A DNA stretch of 39,504 nucleotides from a bacterium. Lineage in GTDB: Bacteria; Bacillota; Clostridia; Lachnospirales; Lachnospiraceae. This document shows positions 32,968-39,504 of the stretch, one piece after another. The notes under the pieces are model-generated. The model had not been told where the DNA came from. It made no database searches and was given only the letters and a program-made list of their open reading frames with translations. Location of the stretch: NCBI GenBank assembly GCA_028727105.1, contig JAQYOU010000045.1, forward strand, positions 1 to 39,504, in the 5' to 3' direction. The first letter of the stretch is position 1. Each line of letters opens with the position of its first letter. The position numbers and the translations under genes were made by a program.

Positions 32968-32976
32968 ACGCCCTCC

Positions 32977-33930
32977 TTAGAATAACCGTTCTTCGCCGTT
33001 TTTCTTAGCAATCTGGTTTGCGACCAGGATCAGTACGATACTAACCACACTCTTGAAAATACCTGCGGCAGTTCCGAGTGCGTAATCGCCCTGGCTGATA
33101 CCCCATTTCAAAACGTAGATATCAATCGTCTGGGAAACCTTCTGTACAAGACCGTTTCCTAATAAGTACTGAATCTCAAAACCTGCATTTAATACATTTC
33201 CGACATTCATCAGAAGCAGAATAATAATTGTCGGCTTGATTCCCGGAAGCGTCACATGCTTGATCTTTCCCCATCTTCCGGCTCCATCGATGGCTGCCGC
33301 CTCATAAAGGGAAGGATCAATAGATGTAATTGCTGATAAATATATGATCGCGTTCCAACCGGTCTCCTTCCATACATTTGCAAAAGCAACGATGGGCCAG
33401 AAATATTTCTCATGTGCGAAGAAATTGATGGGCTGGCTGATCAGATGAAAATTCATAAGTAACTCATTGATGATACCGGTTCCTGACAATGCATCATGTA
33501 AGATACCGGTAACGATGATCCATGATAAAAAGTGGGGAAGGTAAGAGATCGTCTGAACGGTCTTCTTTCCTTTTTTGCTTACGATCTCATTTAAGAGGAT
33601 CGCAAAGGCAATAGCGGTAACGAAGGTCACCACAAGATTGATCACACCCATTGCCAGCGTGTTTCGAATAACGCGGATAAACGCCTCATCCGAAAACAGC
33701 ATCTTGAATTTTGCCAGTCCGACAAACTGGGAATGAAGTAATCCGTCCTTCGGTTTATAGTTCTGAAATGCCATCAGCCATCCTGCTAAGGGGAGATAGC
33801 AAAAGATCACACCATAAATAAAGATCAATCCGCCCCAGATCAACAGCGCCTTCTGCTTTTTTACTTCTGCCCATGTGATCCGTGGCTTTGCCTGCTGTAT
33901 TGTTGTCTTTGTTTTCCTTGCAATAGCCAT
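32977..33930 (-). CDS. Carbohydrate ABC transporter permease (LplB-type)
   Basis: 317 residues with six membrane helices and EAA loop YEAAAIDGAGRWGKIKHVTL. The N-terminal FCYLPLAGWLMAFQNYKPKD is typical of LplB-like permeases of oligosaccharide importers. AAGGAG precedes the ATG. It is the middle gene of binding protein - permease - permease and separated from the binding protein gene by a leaky hairpin. Confidence 0.9.
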   Translation of the reverse strand: MAIARKTKTTIQQAKPRITWAEVKKQKALLIWGGLIFIYGVIFCYLPLAGWLMAFQNYKPKDGLLHSQFVGLAKFKMLFSDEAFIRVIRNTLAMGVINLVVTFVTAIAFAILLNEIVSKKGKKTVQTISYLPHFLSWIIVTGILHDALSGTGIINELLMNFHLISQPINFFAHEKYFWPIVAFANVWKETGWNAIIYLSAITSIDPSLYEAAAIDGAGRWGKIKHVTLPGIKPTIIILLLMNVGNVLNAGFEIQYLLGNGLVQKVSQTIDIYVLKWGISQGDYALGTAAGIFKSVVSIVLILVANQIAKKNGEERLF

Positions 33931-33955
33931 ACCTGTACTCCTTCTTAGAAAAACA

Positions 33956-33995
33956 GGCAGATGAAATCTGACTTACATCCTGACTTACATCTGCC
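33956..33995 (-). terminator. Intra-operon hairpin with 12-bp tandem repeat
   Basis: GGCAGATG and CATCTGCC pair around a loop made largely of CTGACTTACATC twice in tandem (33968-33991), followed on the minus strand by TGTTTTTC. It lies between the binding protein and the permeases, where partial terminators commonly give more binding protein than permease. Confidence 0.6.
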
Positions 33996-34020
33996 CGTCT
34001 ATAAATTTCATTTTATGATT

Positions 34021-35718
34021 TTACTCGTATTTTGCTGCCTCTGCGATTCTTCTCTCTAACTCTGTCTGCATCTCAGCGATAAATGCATCGGGATTGCACG
34101 CATTGTATGCATCCATGTACTCAGCCCAGCCTGCATCGAAATCGTCAGCCATTACAACCTTCGGCAGATACTCATGTTTTACCTCTGCCATCTTAGCCCA
34201 TGCAGTACCACCCTCGGTAGCAGTAGTCATTGTAGATGAGTAAGTATACATCGGATACCAGGGTCCCGGTGCGGGGCTGGTTCCAAGCATATCTACATAG
34301 GTCATTACACCATAGGCGTTAAAGCACTCTTTGACATCATCGGTCAGACCATCAAAGAACTCCTGAGGCTGTCCATCGGGCTTCATTGCATTGATACCAT
34401 CGCGGCTTGTTCCGAGCCACTGAGGGAAGTAAGAATAAGTACACAGGTGAGATGCCTTGTAGGCAGAATCAGATGCTTTCGTTCTCATATCTACTGTCTT
34501 ATAATAGGTACCGTCACCATTTACCTCATAATCAACGCCCTTTACACCCCAGAAACGCAGATCATGAATTTCCTGTCCTAACAGGTCGTTGACAAACTGT
34601 AATGCACCCTCAACATCCTCGCAGCTGGTCGTTACTGCCAGACCGCTGGATACGTTTAATACTCCGCCGGAGTTGTGCCACTGGTTCTTCACGCTTCTGT
34701 CAATGGTGATCGGAAGGGGAACGTAGCTGCATCCCTGCTTGTCCAGACCTGCTGCCTTGATGGCGTCATATCCGGTGTAAGCAAAATCCCACCACTGGTC
34801 GATCATACCAAGAACACGTCCGGAAGAAATCTTTGCGATGTACTCATCATATGTCTGTGTAAATGATTCAGGATCAATGATACCCTTCTTGTACTCATCA
34901 TTGAGCTTCTTGAAGTAAGCTACAGCGGTATCTGTTGTGTTGTAGTCGATAACTGTCTCTGTCTTCGGATCTACGATGACAGAACCGTCATTGGGATATC
35001 CATCCAGAAACTCCGGTGCGTTCTCCAGACAGAAGTATCTCCAGTCCTCACACAAGATGGTGTAGGGGATGTTTGCTGTTCCGTCTTCCATCGTAGGATT
35101 TGCCTCATTGTATGCCTCAATCAGATCGAAGTACTCATCCATGGTACGGATTTCCGGATAGTCAGCCCACTTTAATACTCTTGTCTGGATCCAGAATGCC
35201 TCATCATTATGTGTACACTCTTTCTCCTCACCGTAGATATTGCTGAACTGGGGCAGCCAGTAGATATGACCGTCATCCTGTCTTAACTGATCCCACTCCT
35301 GCTCGGTAAAGAGCTCTTTGATATTCGGGTATTTCTCTATATAATCATCCAGTGCCACCAGAGCGCCTGCCTCGTAGAGCTGAACAGAACTGCTTCCGCC
35401 CTCGATAAAATCAGGATACTCGCCGCCGGCGATCAATGTTCCGATCGCTTCCTCCTGTGTCTGTCCGGTCAGCCAGGTCTCTTTTACCTTTGCTCCGGTC
35501 TTCTCTGCGATCATCTGCTGGATCTCATTATCATCGTTAATCTCAGAACCAGGTACTGCAAAGAATGCGGTAAACTCTTTAATCTCACCGTCATCTGCTG
35601 CGTCTGCATCTGTACTTGTGTCTGCACCTGACTCCTTCTTGCTGTCACCGCATCCGGTAAATACAGATGCTGCCATGACTGCTGCCATAAGCAAACATAA
35701 CAATTTCTTTTTTTTCAT
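34021..35718 (-). CDS. Extracellular solute-binding lipoprotein (LplA-type)
   Basis: 565 residues. The signal peptide MKKKKLLCLLMAAVMAASVF ends TGC at Cys23, a good lipobox, followed by a short acidic linker. The body has the family-1 binding-protein fold and matches the protein at 30312 over its full length. It should capture xylo-oligosaccharides, judged from the GH8 neighbour, and deliver them to the two permeases. GGGAGG precedes the ATG. The paralogue is presumably a duplication of this gene. Confidence 0.9.
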   Translation of the reverse strand: MKKKKLLCLLMAAVMAASVFTGCGDSKKESGADTSTDADAADDGEIKEFTAFFAVPGSEINDDNEIQQMIAEKTGAKVKETWLTGQTQEEAIGTLIAGGEYPDFIEGGSSSVQLYEAGALVALDDYIEKYPNIKELFTEQEWDQLRQDDGHIYWLPQFSNIYGEEKECTHNDEAFWIQTRVLKWADYPEIRTMDEYFDLIEAYNEANPTMEDGTANIPYTILCEDWRYFCLENAPEFLDGYPNDGSVIVDPKTETVIDYNTTDTAVAYFKKLNDEYKKGIIDPESFTQTYDEYIAKISSGRVLGMIDQWWDFAYTGYDAIKAAGLDKQGCSYVPLPITIDRSVKNQWHNSGGVLNVSSGLAVTTSCEDVEGALQFVNDLLGQEIHDLRFWGVKGVDYEVNGDGTYYKTVDMRTKASDSAYKASHLCTYSYFPQWLGTSRDGINAMKPDGQPQEFFDGLTDDVKECFNAYGVMTYVDMLGTSPAPGPWYPMYTYSSTMTTATEGGTAWAKMAEVKHEYLPKVVMADDFDAGWAEYMDAYNACNPDAFIAEMQTELERRIAEAAKYE

Positions 35719-35766
35719 TTTTTAATACCTCCCGTGTTCTATTTTTGTGTGTTTGTTTATGATTCT

Positions 35767-35794
35767 ATTTTAATAAAATCCACGTCTGAAACAA
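35767..35794 (-). promoter_or_regulatory. Promoter of the transporter operon
   Basis: TTGTTT (35789-35794) and TAAAAT (35767-35772) with 16 bp between, downstream of the terminator at 35814. The AraC-type regulator would be expected to bind just upstream. Confidence 0.55.
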
Positions 35795-35813
35795 TCGGGG
35801 GAAATATATATAA

Positions 35814-35855
35814 AAAGGGGAGAAACTATAGACACCGCTATAGCTTCTCCCCTTT
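35814..35855 (-). terminator. Terminator after the response regulator gene
   Basis: AAAGGGGAGAA and TTCTCCCCTTT enclose an inner CTATAG/CTATAG stem. A TTTTTATATAT run follows on the minus strand. It separates the kinase/regulator operon from the transporter operon. Confidence 0.88.
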
Positions 35856-35868
35856 GTCCCATTCCGGT

Positions 35869-37476
35869 CTAATCTTCTCCAGCCGGATTCTCAGCTGACT
35901 GCTTTCTAAACTTCGCCGGAGTGCATCCTTTCACCGAGATAAAACGGTTGACAAAATAGTCCACATCCTTAAAACCCACCTCTTCCGCGATTTGATAGAT
36001 CTTCTGGTCTGTGCGCAGAAGAAGCTTCGCCGCCTCCTCCATGCGATACTGGTTCAGGTAATCCTTAAAGGAACAGCCATACTTTTTCCGGAACAGCTGT
36101 CCCAGATACGCGCTGTTGACAAAATAGCGTTCACTGAGCTCCTTCAACGTAAGGTTCTGGGCATAATTTTTCCGGATCTCCTTTTCCACCTCGCCAAGCA
36201 CACCTCTGGATACATTTTTTCTCAGCTGTGCCAGATAGTCACCATACTCACAGGTCATACGCACCAGATGGGTCTTACTGCCCCGCATCACGCCCTCCTC
36301 AAAGGTGCTTTCCCCGATCAGTCGCAGGATTTCCTCCTGATTCACATCATTATCCTGCTCACTGGCCAGATGGATCAGCTGGAACAGTAAATAATTGATA
36401 TTCAGATTCATGGTCTCTCCGGTGACACCGATCGTCTGCATCTCCATATAAAATGCATCCACCTTCTGACGAATCAAAAGATGGTCATTCTGCTCAATTG
36501 CCGCGATCAGCTCATCAATGCTCTTTTTGCACAGGAGAATACCGCCATCCGTAACCTGCGCCTCCTCCTCATAATAATAGATCTCCTTTTTCTTCCGAAA
36601 ACCCTGCAGGGAACGCAGCATATACGCGGTTCCATAGGATTTCGGTATCGCCTCCACAGCCGTGACCGTCTTTCCCACCAGCATGATGACCGGAAGCTTT
36701 GTGACCTCCTTGAGATACTTCAAAAATGCTTCCAGATACGCTTTTTCTGACAGCTGACGCTGCTTTGCCATATAATCACAATACAGAAAACCGACATTAT
36801 AGATCTTTTCATTGCCTGCCACATCAATGACACAGTAATTCGCATGCTCCTTTAAAAAGTCTATACAGGCCTCATAGAGCTTACGCAGGTAACCACGCTT
36901 TTCCTCGTCTGAAAAATCCTCCGTTGCCGTCTCCGTATCCAGCTGCACTTCGATATAACGCATCTCATCAGAAAAATCCATATGCTTTTGCAGATAATCC
37001 AACACTTTCTGGTCATACTTTCCAAGGACAAGTGCGATCAGGTTGCGGTCCAGATAAGCCTTTTTGTTCTTTTTTCCCTCCTCCGTCTCCTGATCCATCG
37101 ATTTTTTCATTGCTGACACCTTACGCAGCAGGGAGATGAGGACATCCTTTTCCACCGGCTTTAAAATATAGTCCGTACAGTCATAGCGCATCGCTTCCTG
37201 CGCATAGGAAAACTCTGCATAACCACTTAAGATCACAAACCAGGTATCCAGTGTATGTACCTGACGGATCTGACGCAGCAGTTCAAGCCCCGTCATCACC
37301 GGCATATTGATATCTGCGATCACCAGATCCACGTGCTGTTCTAACAGGATGTGAAGCGCTTCCTCACCATTTGCAGCAGTAAGAGGCATCTCGTAGCCCT
37401 CCTTTTCCCAGTCCACAAGCACCTGCAGTCCCTGTAAGATAAAAGGTTCATCATCTACCAATAATACTTTCAGCAT
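35869..37476 (-). CDS. YesN-type response regulator with AraC DNA-binding domain
   Basis: 535 residues. The receiver domain opens KVLLVDDEPFILQGL, with the phospho-acceptor Asp in DLVIADINMPVMTG (about 55) and the conserved Lys in DYILKPVEK. A long middle region follows, then two AraC helix-turn-helix units at the C-terminus (LTLKELSERYFVNSAYLGQL, KIYQIAEEVGFKDVDYFVNR). It is phosphorylated by the overlapping histidine kinase and should activate the transporter/GH8 genes. GGAGGAG lies in front of the ATG, which sits inside the kinase gene, 26 bp before its end. Confidence 0.92.
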   Translation of the reverse strand: MLKVLLVDDEPFILQGLQVLVDWEKEGYEMPLTAANGEEALHILLEQHVDLVIADINMPVMTGLELLRQIRQVHTLDTWFVILSGYAEFSYAQEAMRYDCTDYILKPVEKDVLISLLRKVSAMKKSMDQETEEGKKNKKAYLDRNLIALVLGKYDQKVLDYLQKHMDFSDEMRYIEVQLDTETATEDFSDEEKRGYLRKLYEACIDFLKEHANYCVIDVAGNEKIYNVGFLYCDYMAKQRQLSEKAYLEAFLKYLKEVTKLPVIMLVGKTVTAVEAIPKSYGTAYMLRSLQGFRKKKEIYYYEEEAQVTDGGILLCKKSIDELIAAIEQNDHLLIRQKVDAFYMEMQTIGVTGETMNLNINYLLFQLIHLASEQDNDVNQEEILRLIGESTFEEGVMRGSKTHLVRMTCEYGDYLAQLRKNVSRGVLGEVEKEIRKNYAQNLTLKELSERYFVNSAYLGQLFRKKYGCSFKDYLNQYRMEEAAKLLLRTDQKIYQIAEEVGFKDVDYFVNRFISVKGCTPAKFRKQSAENPAGED

Positions 37477-39247
37477 TGTTCTCCTCCTTTGTCACATAAT
37501 GTAACGGTATTTTGACAAGGATCAGCGTACCGACCCCCTGCTCTGAATCTACATCAAATGAAACTTCATCCTTTGAGACCATCTTCAGACGCAGACATGC
37601 GTTGACGATCCCCACCCGGCCCCTGCCCTTGAGCATCTCAATATTTGCATCTGCCATGCGCTGTTTTAAGCTTTCTGTCTCTTCCTCCTCCATACCATTT
37701 CCCGTATCCTCAATCTCCAGGCACAGCTGATCCTTCCTCTCATAGATCCGCACAAAGATCCACCCGGCTGTGGCCTTGCTCTCAATGCCGTGCACACAGG
37801 CATTCTCCACAAATGTGACGATTGACAGCTTCGGGATCACATAGCCTTTGCACGCTTCCTCCACATCCAGCTCAAAGGAAAGCTTATCCCCGAAGCGGTA
37901 TTTCTGCAGCTCGAGATAGGTTTCTACAAAATCCATTTCCTTATCCACCTGCACCGAATCATCCTGCCATTCCACATACTGCCTCTGGAGCACTGCAAGA
38001 CGCTCCACCATATCGGCAGTCTCCATCTCATGCTTGATGATACTGTGCATGCGGATGCTTTCCAGTGCGTTGAACAGAAAATGGGGATTGATCTGACTGT
38101 GGAGCGCTAACAGCTCTGCATTCTGTCTGGCAACGATCATTTCCTGCTCTTTGATCTTGTTTTTGTACATGTTCTGGATCAGATCGTTCATGCGTCGTAC
38201 CATTCTGTTGTAATTGCGCATCAGGCCTCCGATCTCATCCGTTCCTCTCACATTCCAGATCTCCACCAGCTTGTCGTCATCCACCCGGTCAAACACCGCA
38301 GAGAGTTCTCCGATACGCGCCGTAAAAGAATGATTGATACAAGATACCATCAAAAAGGGCAATAACACGTTCACAAACAGTAACAGCAGAATAAACGGAA
38401 AATGCCTGACCATCGCCTGCACGATACCGGTCTTTGGCTTCATGACATAGAGCTCCAGTTCCTGTCCATAGACACTCATATGCTCCGCATATCCAATCCC
38501 GTCATAATCTGTAAATGTCTCAAAATCCTTTGCGACACTTCCTTGCTTTCCATTGGATAAAATGATCTTATCACCCTGGCAGATAAAAATATCCGTATCA
38601 TAATTCATTTTTTCCAGTCTTCGCACCAGACTGCTGTAATCAATTTCAAGCCGGAGCACATTGTCAGTCTCGCCGTAAAAATTGAGCCGCTGCAAAAAGA
38701 AAATCTTGCGGCTTGACCGGCTCCCTGAATTACCACTCTCTTCAAAGCCTACATAAAGGGTTCTCTTCATCTGACTGTCCAAAAGATATGTATACCACGC
38801 TTCCCCCCTCACCTCACTCACCTTTTGAAACTCTGAGCCGCTGATAATCGTATCATTATCTGCATAGAGCGTCAGCTGCATATTGTTTTGTCCGATTCCC
38901 GCCTGCAGCAGCGCATCCTTAAAAAAACTCTGATACTTTGTATAGTAGTCAAGGGGAGTGTCGTATTCATGCTTTAAAAAGTCATCAATATATTTATTCG
39001 TATAAATGCTTTTCGCATATCTTGACGCACTGTCGATCTCATTGGACAGGTTATACTGCACTGCACTGGCAATATTCTCCATCTCATGCTTCTGACGCTC
39101 CTTTTCCCACTGGTATGTAATCCCACCCACCACGCTATCTGTGATGATCAGCGGCATGATCACGCAGAAAATATAAAGAATGATCAGCTTGCGCTTGATC
39201 GTAAAGTTGTCCATTTTTGACTCAATCCATTGAAGAAATCCTTTCAT
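37451..39247 (-). CDS. YesM-type sensor histidine kinase
   Basis: 598 residues. A membrane helix (LIILYIFCVIMPLIITDSVV) is followed by an extracellular dCache-like sensor of about 240 residues, a second helix (FPFILLLLFVNVLLPFLMVS), a HAMP segment, and the His_kinase module. The phospho-histidine lies in INPHFLFNALESIRMHSI near residue 390; the ATPase has N-box FVENACVHGIES and G-box EDTGNGME and GRGRVGIVNA. Kinases of this group sense extracellular oligosaccharides, often through a binding protein. It is first in an operon with the response regulator. Confidence 0.92.
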   Translation of the reverse strand: MKGFLQWIESKMDNFTIKRKLIILYIFCVIMPLIITDSVVGGITYQWEKERQKHEMENIASAVQYNLSNEIDSASRYAKSIYTNKYIDDFLKHEYDTPLDYYTKYQSFFKDALLQAGIGQNNMQLTLYADNDTIISGSEFQKVSEVRGEAWYTYLLDSQMKRTLYVGFEESGNSGSRSSRKIFFLQRLNFYGETDNVLRLEIDYSSLVRRLEKMNYDTDIFICQGDKIILSNGKQGSVAKDFETFTDYDGIGYAEHMSVYGQELELYVMKPKTGIVQAMVRHFPFILLLLFVNVLLPFLMVSCINHSFTARIGELSAVFDRVDDDKLVEIWNVRGTDEIGGLMRNYNRMVRRMNDLIQNMYKNKIKEQEMIVARQNAELLALHSQINPHFLFNALESIRMHSIIKHEMETADMVERLAVLQRQYVEWQDDSVQVDKEMDFVETYLELQKYRFGDKLSFELDVEEACKGYVIPKLSIVTFVENACVHGIESKATAGWIFVRIYERKDQLCLEIEDTGNGMEEEETESLKQRMADANIEMLKGRGRVGIVNACLRLKMVSKDEVSFDVDSEQGVGTLILVKIPLHYVTKEENNAESIIGR

Positions 39248-39360
39248 CTATATAATTCCCTTTCTAACACCGTATCGGGTAAAGATAGCCTGCCCCTGCA
39301 TCCATGTGCTCATTTTAGTTTACCATATCATTTTCAAAAAAAGTATCCCAACCTTTAAAA

Positions 39361-39504
39361 ACAGCAATCAGCACCACCAGCTTAGCTGGTGGTTTGCTCT
39401 GTCCCTGTAAGGGACTATTGCCGGCTTGGGCCTCAAAGGCCCCACGAAAATAAGAGCCCCAACCGCACCTTATTTTCCGGCTAGTCCTTACAAGGACTTT
39501 TTAT
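39361..39504 (-). ncRNA. Omega-RNA/right end of an IS200/IS605-type element (partial)
   Basis: Five stems in 145 bp. ACCACCAGC-TTA-GCTGGTGGT (39373-39393) resembles a terminal hairpin. GTCCC-TGTAA-GGGAC (39401-39415) follows. GCCGGC/CCGGC (39420, 39477) closes a branched unit with GGGCCT/AGGCCC and AAAATAAG/CTTATTTT inside, and GTCCTT-AC-AAGGAC (39484-39497) lies at the edge. In these elements the guide RNA overlaps the tnpB 3' end and runs to the element end. That places a minus-strand tnpB just beyond the window. I cannot see that gene, so the assignment rests on structure alone. Confidence 0.55.

Noticed and set aside
1-39504. CRISPR array, tRNA or rRNA genes
   Set aside because: No regularly spaced direct repeats and no recognisable tRNA or rRNA stretches were seen.

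Overview
The window reads as chromosomal DNA of a low-to-moderate GC, spore-forming Firmicute, most like a gut or rumen Lachnospiraceae. The signs are strong AGGAGG-type ribosome binding sites, TTGACA/TATAAT promoters, a YesM/YesN sensor pair, carbohydrate ABC importers without their own ATPase, a GH8 exo-oligoxylanase, an EFR1-type flavodoxin-ferredoxin remnant and a C-terminal scrap that looks like a BspA-type leucine-rich-repeat protein. No rRNA, tRNA or CRISPR array was seen. Almost every gene is on the minus strand; the exception is a two-gene plus-strand cassette at 12.4-17.2 kb.

Layout from left to right. (1) 1-480: 5' part of an IS200/IS605-type tnpB running off the left edge, with its promoter, a LexA-like box and a subterminal hairpin. 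(2) 0.48-7.86 kb: a signalling operon coding for a sensor that joins an ECF-S-like membrane domain, a propeller and an HD-GYP domain, a membrane-anchored BMP-type binding protein, and a MalT-like LuxR regulator. (3) 8.1-12.2 kb: an esterase, an ArsR/permease operon with clear promoter and operator, and a DUF234-type ATPase with a triple repeat upstream. (4) 12.4-17.2 kb: DUF2935 protein plus a 1236-residue, six-cupredoxin multicopper oxidase resembling MnxG and ceruloplasmin. (5) 17.2-23.9 kb: a gene graveyard with a DUF3800 gene behind a structured RNA leader, MazEF, an ACT protein and a DUF3795 protein, mixed with broken genes (TraX, racemase, EFR1, GNAT, ilvB) and two copies of a 75-bp repeat. 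(6) 23.9-28.5 kb: a TetR regulator sharing an operator with ilvB, an ECF sigma/anti-sigma pair, an acyltransferase and a repeat-rich lipoprotein. (7) 29-39.25 kb: a xylo-oligosaccharide locus with histidine kinase, AraC-type response regulator, solute-binding lipoprotein, two permeases, a second solute-binding protein without lipobox, and GH8. (8) 39.36-39.50 kb: a hairpin-rich block that looks like the omega-RNA/right end of another IS605-type element.

How they work together. In region 7 the kinase/regulator pair probably senses xylo-oligosaccharides and switches on uptake, and GH8 trims the imported oligomers in the cytoplasm; a separate promoter with a cre-like site serves the second binding protein. 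In region 2 the binding protein has no ABC partner and most likely feeds ligand information to the propeller/HD-GYP sensor, linking an extracellular solute to c-di-GMP. Region 4 is the most unusual part: the copper motifs form one complete oxidase centre but in the order C/D then A/B, and a possible sigma-K-type promoter suggests a spore-associated metal oxidase.
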